This document shows positions 18,103 to 27,532 of a stretch of 64,000 nucleotides of DNA, in pieces. Source of the stretch: Macrococcoides equi (GTDB lineage: Bacteria; Bacillota; Bacilli; Staphylococcales; Staphylococcaceae); assembly GCF_047425865.1 (NCBI RefSeq), contig NZ_CP179735.1, one strand, 5' to 3'. The notes beneath the pieces were generated by a model. The model saw only the letters and a program-made list of their open reading frames with translations, had not been told where the DNA came from and searched no databases. A program made the translations under genes and the position numbers. The stretch's first letter is position 1; every line of letters starts with the position of its first letter.

Positions 18103-18154
18103 AAAGAGAACGCAATACTCTATATCTTAATTTGAATGAATTGCGTTCTCTTTT
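18103..18154 (+). terminator. Terminator downstream of the hisC-like gene
   Basis: A 14-base perfect stem (AAAGAGAACGCAAT / ATTGCGTTCTCTTT) with a 22-base loop and a trailing T. It lies 150 bases after the stop codon; the sequence between and the bases up to 18469 show no gene. Confidence 0.75.
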
Positions 18155-18469
18155 AAAATTTTCAAAAGGTGCGTCAGAACGCTTTGAGTTAGTAAACTAA
18201 AGATAAAGTAATTAAAAAAGTTCTAAAGAAGAGTTAAAAGAGAATGATAAAGAAATATAGTTTTTTGATATAAGACACTAAAGATAGTCCTTCCATTTTC
18301 CTATGAAATCCAGGCAAAAAATTTATTGGAAAAATAATAATGCATAATGCTATAGATAATATCTTAACCATTATTTTCAAAAAAATTCTAACTTAAATTA
18401 TCATAGGATTCAGTCCCTTATTTATAACTAAAAAGTGACGAGGAAACTTGGCAATAACTAGAAAATCTT

Positions 18470-18887
18470 TCAAATTTCAATGAAGGGTTCTAAAACTACA
18501 TCGAGACTTTTATTCTCTTCAATTTCTTCTTTTACTTCTTTTATAACTTTAATACCTTTATCTTTTATATTAACTTCCACAACCCTATCATCATTTTTAG
18601 ATCTTTTTCTATCAACCAAATCTCTAACTTGAAGTTTTTTGATATGTTGCGACATGCCTGTATTTTCACCAAAATTATACTGCTTTAATTCAGTAATATT
18701 AAGCTTCTTATTCTCATACAAAATTTGTAATATAAATAACTCTCTTAATGTAATACCATATTTTTTTACAGATGAGCTCAAATTCATCCTCGATTTTATT
18801 TAATTTAATTTGAACCTCTAAAAAAGACCTTAATTTATCCAATATTTCCAATCTCCCACAATGAAATCTTTGTCTTTCCTTAGGCAT
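18470..18887 (-). pseudogene. SarA/MarR-family regulator, frameshifted (copy 1)
   Basis: The frame from 18787 encodes 105 residues of a SarA-type winged helix (YGITLRELFILQIL; MSQHIKKLQVRDLVDRKR; DDRVVEVNIKDKG). Its N-terminus lies in another frame: from ATG 18887 one reads MPKERQRFHCGRLEILDKLR and on to EDEFELICKK. Removing one A from the A7 tract at 18761-18767 joins the two into a 138-residue protein that aligns throughout with the neighbour at 19098. The gene is therefore probably broken, or carries a sequencing slip. If the short frame is translated alone it would lack helix 1 needed for dimers. Related staphylococcal proteins regulate virulence genes. Confidence 0.65.
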
Positions 18888-19097
18888 TAAATATCACTTT
18901 ATATGCAATTATTTTAAAATTCTCTAGTCAAACTCTAATGTATAATTTAATGTTGATGATTTATTAATATTATTAAATAAACTATACTTATTAACTCTAT
19001 ATAATAAATAATGAATTTAAATACAATAATAAGAAAAATAGTGTAAATTAGAATTTGCATTCTTAATATAAATTAAAGTATTGTCATGTTATCAATA
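18888..19097. other. Intergenic between the two SarA-like genes
   Basis: Very AT-rich sequence without ORFs. It likely holds the promoter of the left copy (TATAAT-like stretches around 18970-19010). Confidence 0.35.
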
Positions 19098-19495
19098 TTA
19101 ATATAGATTTGAAAAATTTAAGAACTTAAGGTGCGTATATTTACTCACTAGGTTGCTAATTTCTTTATCATTTTCGATTTCAACTTTGAGTCTTCCAAAT
19201 AATTCGAGCCCTTCATTGGAAAGTTTTACTTTGACTACTCTCTCGTCTTTTTCTTGTCTCATTTTAGTAATCAATCCCTTTTTTTCGAGACTTCTAAGAT
19301 TGACAGAAGCTGAAGACTTGTTCCAGAAAATATACTCATCTATTTCTGATACATTCATATCATCATATTTAAACAAAACTTCTAACAAATTAAATCCTTT
19401 AAAGTTATACTATATTTTTTAATAATACATTCTACTTTTTCTTCAACCTTATTGTTTAAAATACTAGTTTCTTTTAAAAACTTAAAGTTCTGCAT
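19098..19495 (-). pseudogene. SarA/MarR-family regulator, frameshifted (copy 2)
   Basis: The 96-residue frame from TTG 19388 lacks its N-terminus. From ATG 19495, 7 bases after GGTGG, another frame reads MQNFKFLKETSILNNKVEEK and on to IIKKYSITLKDLI, then a stop. Adding one T in the ATTTG at about 19390 joins them into a 132-residue SarA-family protein: ITLKDLILLEVL, then SASVNLRSLEKKGLITKMR, then DERVVKVKLSNEG. It is a paralog of the copy at 18470 and is broken at nearly the same place in the protein. The winged-helix DNA-binding part is intact. Confidence 0.65.
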
Positions 19496-19619
19496 TTTCA
19501 TGCCACCGCCTAGATATAATCTTTTTTAAGTCTTAAAACATAGAGATAATAGTTATACTTAAAGTTGGATAAGTACGAATATTAATTTTTGTCATCTTAA
19601 CATTATAAAAATTATGATT

Positions 19620-19960
19620 TTACTAAAGCCTCTTCGCATTTTCCATCATACCTTTTAAATCTTCATTTTTCAATATCACCACCATCCCCGTTCGTTTATT
19701 CTTCTCAAAAATATTTTCGATAATACCTCTATCATGAAATTTATCTCTAAGTATAGGCTGAAAATCTTATATATTAACTTTATTAAACTAAAGGAGAGAC
19801 ATTAGCTATTTTAAAGTAACACTTACTGTTCCCGAATCCATAATATAGACTTTCAAATAATCTTTTCATAGATTGTACATATCTTTAGTATGCTCCGTAG
19901 TCAAAAAATTCAAGAATCATGTATTAATAGTCTTACTTTAGTTCCACCTTCAATTAAGAA
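19620..19960 (-). pseudogene. Possible ABC-transporter ATPase remnant
   Basis: Scattered frames on the minus strand resemble the end of an ABC ATPase: LNFLTTEHTKDMYNL, a stop, then VYIMDSGTVSVTL, followed after another break by RDKFHDRGIIENIFEKNKR and MENAKRL with a stop at about 19625. The pattern (switch-His region, then the IMDSG strand) is suggestive only. No frame is intact. Confidence 0.35.
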
Positions 19961-20039
19961 TCCTTAATTAGCTTGCTAAATATTTTCACCCACAGTAATT
20001 AAACTACCTATTTTCATTTTTTCGATTTTTCTATTAAGG

Positions 20040-20298
20040 GGACTACAATGTTGGGATACCATCTCCTATTAATGTAGAGATACCTATTTCAACTGGCGGT
20101 CGTGGAGACAGTACGTTTTGATAACGTTATTAGTAACATAATGCAAAATCAACATAAACAAAAGCAGCTACAGTTACACATACAGAAACTTTAATAGCTT
20201 TTCAAATCAGTAAAAGTATATAACCTGATACAGGTGAAGAAAACAACAAAAGTTTTGTAGATTCTGTATTAGCATTATTTGGTGCTCGTCGTAAATAA
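20040..20298 (+). pseudogene. LPXTG surface-protein remnant (C-terminal anchor)
   Basis: The last 25 codons read PDTGEENNKSFVDSVLALFG-ARRK and stop, the standard staphylococcal-type wall anchor. The Leu codon of LPDTG has become TAA. An upstream piece reads VGIPSPINVEIPISTGGRGD. A terminator follows. This is the tail of a lost sortase-A substrate lying ~430 bases before the pilus operon. Confidence 0.75.
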
Positions 20299-20337
20299 TC
20301 ATTTCGTTTATTCGAATTAAATAGTAAGTAATTATGA

Positions 20338-20378
20338 AGAGAAGGATCAACAAAATGTTGATACTTCTCTTTTTTTTA
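20338..20378 (+). terminator. Terminator of the lost LPXTG gene
   Basis: Stem AGAGAAGgATCAAC / GTTGATacTTCTCT followed by eight Ts. Confidence 0.85.
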
Positions 20379-20630
20379 TATATAAATAATAAAAATCGCT
20401 ACATAAAAACTAGTATATTATATTAATAAAACAATACATATTACTTGCAATACCGTATGTATAGATGCATTTATTGTAAATTGTTTGATAGATTTTAAAA
20501 TGAATTTTAAAAATTTAATAAAAATATACAGGATTTAAATACTTGATATATTCACAATAATGAAAGAATTATACTTGTAAATACTAGTTTTTTATATATC
20601 AAAGATTGTGAAAAAATATTTTTTGAAGTT

Positions 20631-20666
20631 AAAAGGAGACATTTTTAAATAAAATGTCTCTTTTTA
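20631..20666 (+). terminator. Hairpin with T-run just before the pilus operon
   Basis: AAAGGAGACATTTT pairs with AAAATGTCTC.TTTT, then TTTTT. It lies about 115 bases before the adhesin start. It insulates the operon from upstream, or, if the promoter is further upstream, acts as a leader attenuator. Confidence 0.6.
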
Positions 20667-20781
20667 ATGTTTAACTATATGAATATACTAATTACACAAC
20701 ATAAATAAAAAATTATAAGATATTTTTTTGATAATAAATAAAAAAATATATAAATTTTTAAATAGAAAAGAAGGTGATATT

Positions 20782-23700
20782 ATTAAAAAGTTTAACAGTG
20801 TATTTTTAATAATATTATTGCTTAACGTACTATTCACTGAATTGTTTGGTGGTATTGCTTCAGCAGATACTGTAACAAGATCAAGTGATAATAGTGAATT
20901 ATTGCAAGTCACTGCAATGAATCATACTGATTCAACGATTGACTGGCATATCACTATAAATTCAGCGAAACAACAGTTAAGCGATAAGAAAGTAACGCTC
21001 AGTCTTAAGGGGAAACAAAATTTAGACCTCAACGCACTGAATACTCAGTTAGCAACGTATGGTGCAGAGGTCACGCAACCAGATTCTGCTCGTCCTGATT
21101 ACATTATTGTATTAAAAGATGATAATCAAAGTTTATCTTTCGATTTAACAACAGCAATCCAGGATCAGAATCAAACAGATTATCGTCTCACTTTAACGCA
21201 TATGAATAATGGTGCAGCGATTGAAGCGACGGATGCTGTGTATCAAACATTTGAAATTAAAGGTGACGTAGTATTTGAACAACTTCCATCTGACATCGCA
21301 CAACCTGACAGCGAAGTAATACTCGTGAATGCTGATACGCAGGAGAAAGTGATGAGAGTAGTTGTAAATCCAGACGGTTCTTATATTTTTAACGATGTAA
21401 GAAAGTTTGATGATCAAGGTAATGAGATTAAGTACGAAGTAACGTCATCTCTTACTGGTAATTATAAGACGACAGTTGATCAGCATACGATTACACATAC
21501 GTATCTTGAAACGACTATTAAAGGTATTATAGATAACCCTTCTAATGAACCGCTTGAACTAACATTAATGAACAAGACAACCGGTGAAAAAGTAGATACT
21601 TTAACTGTTGAGAGTAGTGATACGTATCAGTTTGAAAACCTACCTGAAAAAAATGATGATGGTACACCAATTGAATACGAGGTAAGTGTGAAGGCGATTG
21701 ACGGTTATAAGGTGAGCGTGAGTGACTATAACATCACACTTCAAAAAGAAGACGCAGTAACAACAGAGTCTCCGGCAACAACTTCTGATGGGGAAGCAAA
21801 CACAAAAAATTCATCAGAAGACCCGACGACCGAAGACCCAACAACTGAAGCTGCAACAACGGAAACTATAAACTCAAGTGATGTAGCGTCAGTTGATTCA
21901 GTAGACACAGTGACAGCTCAACCCGTAGAAGATTCAGTCGTAGCAGTGGATGCTGCTCCTACAGGAGTGTCAGCTTTTGCTTTTCCATCACTGACGATTG
22001 ATTCATCAAACATTCAAACGTTAACGACGACAACAGCAAATTCAACGTTTACGACTGACTCACCCATTGTACATAGTACAACGGGTGACAAGATGACGAT
22101 GAATGCGACATTGAGTCCAGATGGTACAAAAATTAACTGGACAATCACAATTGGAAGAAATGGTTCTACTACACATACAATTCAAGCTCTTCTGTATAAT
22201 ATGGTATTTAGTACGGGACAAACATTAGATACTTCGAGCTTTAAGATGATGTTATCAAATGGTTCTACTACGAACTTAACTTACAATACAACCTATAAAA
22301 GTGTGGAGGGAATTGTTTCTTCTCTTGGACAAGGGGCCAATGCCGGGATCATCAGTTTTTCGACCACTATTACAAATAAGAGTTTATCGAAATATACTCT
22401 GAATATTGGTGGCAGTTCACCTGCAGCTCAATTTATCGCTAAAAATATTACGCAAAATTTTACGATAACAGGGACGTTAAATTTAGCTGATACTACCCCG
22501 CCAAATGCGCCGGTTGTTAATGCTGTCAACACAACTACTACACTGTTAACAGGAAGTGCAGAAGCTGGTTCTAAAATAACGGTGATTTTATCAAATGGAA
22601 CACAATTAACCGGAACAACAGACAGTGTAGGTAAATTTCAGATTTCTATACCTCCTCAATCTACTGGAAGTATAATAACTGTTAATGCCACAGATGTTGC
22701 AGGTAACGTCAGTCCAAATACACAAATTACAGTTACAGACATGTTAAATACAACAATCGGAACAATTTATGATAATCAAACGAGTGTCTCAGGAACAGCA
22801 TCACCAAATAGTATTGTGACAATCACGAATGCTTCTGGTACAGTCCTTGGGAGTACGCAAGCCGACTCAAATGGACGTTATTATGTCGAGCTTTATCGTC
22901 CGCAAGCTGCTGGTACAGTAATCTATGCAGAGGCAAAGAGTAATACGGGGATTGTAAGTAACAAAGCACAGGCAACAGTACTATCTAGTGCAGGCGTTCC
23001 AACGCCTGGGAATGGTTTGCCTATTGTCGAGCCTAGCCCGACGTACATTGGTGATGTTAATAATATGACCTGGGATGAAAGAGGTCTTTATAGAAATAGA
23101 GTGCCTCAACCAGTCGAGTATAACGAAGGATTCTTGTGGAAAGCAACGCAACCTACCTCAACACCTAATAAATATTCGATTGATTTAAAGACACAAGGAA
23201 GAGAAACAGGATCCCAAGTTCCTTTGGACATTGTATTAGTAGTAGATAATTCTTACAGTATGAATTATCAGGGGACTAATGGAGTGTCTAGATGGCAAAA
23301 TATGAAAAATAGCGTCAATACCTTTGTTGATCAAATTACTAAGTCTAATACTGGTAGTGCAACGGATACGCGCATCGGGGTTGTTAACTTTGCGTCAAAC
23401 ATTGTAAGTCAAACGGGCTTTCAAACGAATCCTACCTCAATTAAAAGTGCGATACCAAGCATTTACCAAACTGATGTAAGTCCTAATACAGGAACAGGAC
23501 ACACTTTTACACAACTAGGTATTCGCACAGGTTCTCAAATGTTATCAACTGCTCGTGCGACAGCCAAGAAAATAATGATAGTGTTAACTGACGGGGCACC
23601 TACCTTCAGTTATAAAGGAACAGCAGCGACATCGCCGGAAAATATTACTGCTTTTAGTACAACGCGTGTAGGAGATGGGCAACTATTTCCTCTCAGCTCA

Positions 23701-25008
23701 ACGGCTGGAAATTTTGCTTATTCTATTGGTAGTGTATCGATAACAAATCATGGGCAGCCGACAATATCAGAAGCTAAAATTATTCGTGCTGCCCACCCTG
23801 AATACGAAATATTTTCAATCGGTTTAGAGACAAACAATACAATTAACACAGACGGGGCTACCCCGACTGAAATGAACAATGTTTTGAATAACATAGCTTC
23901 TAAACAAGCAAATGCATTTTTAGCAACGGATACTGCAAAAGATTTGCCGAATATATTAAGCAATATTGCGCAAACAACAATTAAGAGTATTGCCAGTGGT
24001 ACAGTGACTGACCCAATCGGTACCATGTATGATTTAGATCTTGGGTCAAACAATGGATTCGATGCTTCTGATTACACATTAACAGCATCAAATCCTGCAT
24101 TGTTAAATGGTGTTACTGTCACGTATGATGCGGCAACACGCACAATTAAAATCAATGGGTTAACACTTGGTAAAGGTGAATGGGTGAACATTAACTACAA
24201 TGTCACGCTTCGTACAAGTGATCCAAATTTCGTGGACAGTCAGTGGTATCCGATGAATGGTAGAACGACTTTACAACCGACACCAACGAGTACTGTTCTA
24301 AGAGATTATCCAATTCCGGAAGCGAAATTCAGTCAGCCAACCTATAGTTTCTCATTTAATAAGTTAAGTGATACAAACCAACCACTTGCTGGTGCAGTAT
24401 TCACGATTACTGATAGTACTGGTAAGGTCGTACAGGCAACAAGTAGTGCGAACGGGGTTGTTCAGTTCACTAATTTATTACCCGGGAATTATACGTTGAA
24501 AGAAATAACAGCACCACAAGGTTATCTATTAGATAGTGCAACTCATGCAGTGGTGGTAGCTTCTAACGGTGACATCACTGTAGATGGCAAGCTCTATACA
24601 GGTACTCTTCTTTACCAGCTCATCAATAAAAGTGCGGTTGGTAGTCTGGAAGTGAAAAAGTATGAAGCGGGTAATACAGCAAAAGTTTTATCAGGTGCTA
24701 CATTCGAGTTACGTGATAGTACTGGTAAGGTCGTAATGACTAAGACAACGGATAGTACAGGTGTCATAAGTTTTACTAATTTACCGTTTGGAACGTATAC
24801 ACTTGTTGAAACGAAAGCACCTGCTGGATACGAATTAGATGCAACACCAATCACAGTAGAAATCAATAGTACAACAGTCGTTAAAAAAGACGTAGCGAAT
24901 AATAAATCAATGCTACCTAATACTGGTGGTATGGGGACAGTTATCTTTACAGTTGTAGGTATTGGATTGATATTATTAGCCATCTGGCTAAAAAGAAAAA
25001 GACATTAA
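20782..25008 (+). CDS. Pilus tip adhesin: VWA domain, Cna-B repeats, LPNTG anchor
   Basis: About 1,400 residues, secreted. A signal peptide (KKFNSVFLIILLLN...GGIASA) is followed by two Cna-B-like modules (roughly residues 170-330 in the frame from 20728), a Ser/Thr/Glu-rich linker, an adhesive-type beta domain, and two bacterial Ig-like modules. Next comes a von Willebrand A domain from about residue 833 with the MIDAS start DNSYS. Two Cna-B domains with E-box motifs (LKEITAPQGY, LVETKAPAGY), LPNTG at residue 1396, a membrane helix and a KRKRH tail complete it. The layout is that of ancillary tip pilins (RrgA/SpaC type). Start: the site AGAAGGTGAT precedes ATT-AAA-AAG where ATG-AAA-AAG is expected. 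No ATG is available, and the TTG at 20728 has no ribosome-binding site. First gene of the pilus operon. Confidence 0.88.
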   Translation: MKKFNSVFLIILLLNVLFTELFGGIASADTVTRSSDNSELLQVTAMNHTDSTIDWHITINSAKQQLSDKKVTLSLKGKQNLDLNALNTQLATYGAEVTQPDSARPDYIIVLKDDNQSLSFDLTTAIQDQNQTDYRLTLTHMNNGAAIEATDAVYQTFEIKGDVVFEQLPSDIAQPDSEVILVNADTQEKVMRVVVNPDGSYIFNDVRKFDDQGNEIKYEVTSSLTGNYKTTVDQHTITHTYLETTIKGIIDNPSNEPLELTLMNKTTGEKVDTLTVESSDTYQFENLPEKNDDGTPIEYEVSVKAIDGYKVSVSDYNITLQKEDAVTTESPATTSDGEANTKNSSEDPTTEDPTTEAATTETINSSDVASVDSVDTVTAQPVEDSVVAVDAAPTGVSAFAFPSLTIDSSNIQTLTTTTANSTFTTDSPIVHSTTGDKMTMNATLSPDGTKINWTITIGRNGSTTHTIQALLYNMVFSTGQTLDTSSFKMMLSNGSTTNLTYNTTYKSVEGIVSSLGQGANAGIISFSTTITNKSLSKYTLNIGGSSPAAQFIAKNITQNFTITGTLNLADTTPPNAPVVNAVNTTTTLLTGSAEAGSKITVILSNGTQLTGTTDSVGKFQISIPPQSTGSIITVNATDVAGNVSPNTQITVTDMLNTTIGTIYDNQTSVSGTASPNSIVTITNASGTVLGSTQADSNGRYYVELYRPQAAGTVIYAEAKSNTGIVSNKAQATVLSSAGVPTPGNGLPIVEPSPTYIGDVNNMTWDERGLYRNRVPQPVEYNEGFLWKATQPTSTPNKYSIDLKTQGRETGSQVPLDIVLVVDNSYSMNYQGTNGVSRWQNMKNSVNTFVDQITKSNTGSATDTRIGVVNFASNIVSQTGFQTNPTSIKSAIPSIYQTDVSPNTGTGHTFTQLGIRTGSQMLSTARATAKKIMIVLTDGAPTFSYKGTAATSPENITAFSTTRVGDGQLFPLSSTAGNFAYSIGSVSITNHGQPTISEAKIIRAAHPEYEIFSIGLETNNTINTDGATPTEMNNVLNNIASKQANAFLATDTAKDLPNILSNIAQTTIKSIASGTVTDPIGTMYDLDLGSNNGFDASDYTLTASNPALLNGVTVTYDAATRTIKINGLTLGKGEWVNINYNVTLRTSDPNFVDSQWYPMNGRTTLQPTPTSTVLRDYPIPEAKFSQPTYSFSFNKLSDTNQPLAGAVFTITDSTGKVVQATSSANGVVQFTNLLPGNYTLKEITAPQGYLLDSATHAVVVASNGDITVDGKLYTGTLLYQLINKSAVGSLEVKKYEAGNTAKVLSGATFELRDSTGKVVMTKTTDSTGVISFTNLPFGTYTLVETKAPAGYELDATPITVEINSTTVVKKDVANNKSMLPNTGGMGTVIFTVVGIGLILLAIWLKRKRH

Positions 25009-25056
25009 CGCTTAACCTGCGATTAATATAAAAAATAAAAAGGGGGACATACTTAC

Positions 25057-26565
25057 ATGTCTAAAATTACAAAACGCTTTTCCGTTATTTTTGTCCTTGC
25101 ATTATTAATGAGTATACTTACACCATTAACAAATGCTTTTGCAGCAGCACCAACAACAAACCTGACAATTCACAAAATTACAGGTGATACTGAAAGACAA
25201 GCAACTTATGGAGAATTATCAGGTACTGAAACACCAACAGGTGACCCGATTTCAGGTATTTCATTTAGTTACTGGAAAGTTACACCTGAACAATTAGCAA
25301 CAATGAAAGCTAACATCTCAGCATATGATACAGATGCAGAAGTTCAAGCATATGTAGGTAGTGCAAAATTAGGAACAACAGCAAAAACTGCAGCTGACGG
25401 TACTGTTGTTGTACCTAACTTAGCAGAAGGTCAATACTGGTTCATCGAAGATCCATCAACAGCGGTTAAAACATCTAACGCTGTACCTTTTGGATTAGAC
25501 TTACCTATTACAAATCAAGATGGTACGGGTTACATTACTGACTTACATGTTTATCCAAAGAATACTTTAGAAGATACACCGACAATCGATAAAGACGTAA
25601 AAACTGATGGCAACAAATCATCTTCATTCAACGTAGGTGACGAATTTAACTGGTTAATTCAACCAACAATCGTTAAAGGTATCGAAGAATACAAACAATA
25701 CACAGTAACAGATAAAATTGATACAAAATTAGATTTCCAAGGCGTAGATAAAGTAACAGTAGAATTAAACGGTGCAGCATTAACTAACGCTACTGACTAC
25801 AACGTAACTTATGATACAGCAACACGTGTTGTTAAAGTTGATTTCACAGCAACAGGACTTACTAAATTAGGTCAAGCAGGTACAACAGGTAAAGTAAACA
25901 TCATGATTCCTACAGTGATCAACAATACAGCAATTATGGGACAACCAATCCTTAACGGTGCAACATTAAACTTTGATAATGGTCACGGTATCACTACTGA
26001 ACCAGGTGGAACTACACCACCACCAGAAGTACCACCAACAGACATTCCTAAAGTATACACAGGCGGTAAAAACTTCGTTAAGACTGACGGAGCTTCAGGA
26101 ACATTACAAGGTGCAGAATTCGTTATTAAAAATGCAGCTGGTGAGTTCTTAGTACAAGGCGCAACAACTTTAACGGCTACATGGACAACTGATCAGTCTC
26201 AAGCAACTAAATTTACTTCTGATGCAGCTGGTAAATTTGAAGTGAAAGGTTTATCTTACGGAGCAGACGGTTCAAATAATACAGGATCAACTGATTACTT
26301 CTTAGTAGAGGTTAAAGCACCTGCTGGATACACAATTCCAACGAACCCTGAAACTACATTTACAGTAAACGCTACTTCATACTACTCTGATCCAACAGCA
26401 ATTACAGCTGCTACAGCTCAAGCTACAGCAGCACCACAAGAAATTATCAACAAAAAGACATCTATCCCTAACACAGGTGGTATGGGTACTGTATTATTCA
26501 CAGTCGTTGGTCTTATGATGATGGCAGCAGCTATTATTGTTTACAGAAAAAGACAACAATCATAA
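25057..26565 (+). CDS. Major (backbone) pilin, LPXTG-type
   Basis: A 502-residue SpaA/FimA-type shaft pilin. It has a signal peptide ending in NAFAAAP. The pilin motif LHVYPKN puts the polymerising lysine at Lys168. A middle Cna-B domain (from TPTIDKDVKT) and a second one near the C-terminus follow, the latter with E-box FLVEVKAPAGY. The sorting signal is IPNTG, then a hydrophobic helix and RKRQQS. The class C sortases encoded next should join the IPNTG threonine to Lys168 of the next subunit. The tip gene lies 48 bases upstream. GGGGGAC precedes the start. Confidence 0.93.
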   Translation: MSKITKRFSVIFVLALLMSILTPLTNAFAAAPTTNLTIHKITGDTERQATYGELSGTETPTGDPISGISFSYWKVTPEQLATMKANISAYDTDAEVQAYVGSAKLGTTAKTAADGTVVVPNLAEGQYWFIEDPSTAVKTSNAVPFGLDLPITNQDGTGYITDLHVYPKNTLEDTPTIDKDVKTDGNKSSSFNVGDEFNWLIQPTIVKGIEEYKQYTVTDKIDTKLDFQGVDKVTVELNGAALTNATDYNVTYDTATRVVKVDFTATGLTKLGQAGTTGKVNIMIPTVINNTAIMGQPILNGATLNFDNGHGITTEPGGTTPPPEVPPTDIPKVYTGGKNFVKTDGASGTLQGAEFVIKNAAGEFLVQGATTLTATWTTDQSQATKFTSDAAGKFEVKGLSYGADGSNNTGSTDYFLVEVKAPAGYTIPTNPETTFTVNATSYYSDPTAITAATAQATAAPQEIINKKTSIPNTGGMGTVLFTVVGLMMMAAAIIVYRKRQQS

Positions 26566-26580
26566 TCAACATATGAAATA

Positions 26581-26611
26581 GGGTAGACACTTTGTCTGCC
26601 CTTATTTTTAT
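26581..26611 (+). terminator. Intra-operon hairpin between backbone pilin and sortase
   Basis: Stem GGGTAGACA / TGTCTGCCC (one G-U) followed by TTATTTTTAT. It can act as a partial terminator that makes pilin mRNA exceed sortase mRNA. A good ribosome-binding site for the sortase follows at once. Confidence 0.6.
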
Positions 26612-26629
26612 ACAGAAAGGAGGATGACC

Positions 26630-27532
26630 ATGAAGAAAGGTCCAGAGGAAATGCAAAACTCAAAAAAGCAAGCAGATAAAAAGAAAAGTAATCTATTATT
26701 TAATATCGTCTTTGCACTAATCTTTTTAGCAGGCGCTTTAATATTACTGTATCCGATGATTAGTGCAGTTTATTATGATTATCAATCAAGTAGTGAAGTG
26801 AATCAGTTCGATAAAGAAGTGAGTAAATTAGTTGATAAAGATGTTGATACACGTATTCGAAAAGCGAAAGCATACAATTCAACACTCGCAACGAATGAAT
26901 TTATAAAAGATACATTCAGTGCAAAGGATAAAGCAGAAGGTAAAGCATTATATGCAAAGATGCTTGAAGTGAACGAACAAATGGGATACGTCGAAGTCCC
27001 ACGTATTCATCAAAAACTGCCGTTATTTGCTGGAACAAGAGAACGTGTGCTTCAAAAAGGACTCGGGCATCTCGAACGCACATCACTACCTGTCGGTGGA
27101 GATACGACACATGCAGTCATTACAGGGCATCGCGGATTACCGGACAAAATGCTGTTTACAGATTTAGATAAAGTAAAAAAAGGTGACAAAATCTATATCA
27201 CTAACATTAAAGAAACGATTGCTTATAAAGTCGATCATATAGAAGTGATTAAACCAAATGAAGTCGAGAAATTACGCATTATAAAGGGTGAGGACCGAGT
27301 TACACTCCTTACATGTACACCTTATATGATTAATTCACATCGTCTAATTGTACAAGGACATCGTATACCTTATACGCCTGAAGAAGCAAAAGCACATGAA
27401 GCGGCTCAAGAAGCATGGTGGATGAAATTCCTTACAGTGTATAAATATTATTTAATTGGCATTGGTGTCAGTATTTTATTATATTTATTATATAGATACA
27501 TTAAAAGGAAAAGGCGCCGTGATAATCAGTGA
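26630..27532 (+). CDS. Class C (pilus-polymerising) sortase 1
   Basis: A 300-residue membrane-bound transpeptidase with a membrane helix at each end, the hallmark of class C. The catalytic triad is visible: His167 (ITGHRGLP), Cys229 (TLLTCTPY) and Arg238 (NSHRLIV). A possible lid lies around KDTFSAKD, without the canonical DP-aromatic motif. The ATG at 26630 is 6-7 bases after AAAGGAGG; the ATG at 26624 overlaps that site. It overlaps the second sortase gene by 4 bases. It is expected to polymerise the backbone pilin. Confidence 0.92.
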   Translation: MKKGPEEMQNSKKQADKKKSNLLFNIVFALIFLAGALILLYPMISAVYYDYQSSSEVNQFDKEVSKLVDKDVDTRIRKAKAYNSTLATNEFIKDTFSAKDKAEGKALYAKMLEVNEQMGYVEVPRIHQKLPLFAGTRERVLQKGLGHLERTSLPVGGDTTHAVITGHRGLPDKMLFTDLDKVKKGDKIYITNIKETIAYKVDHIEVIKPNEVEKLRIIKGEDRVTLLTCTPYMINSHRLIVQGHRIPYTPEEAKAHEAAQEAWWMKFLTVYKYYLIGIGVSILLYLLYRYIKRKRRRDNQ

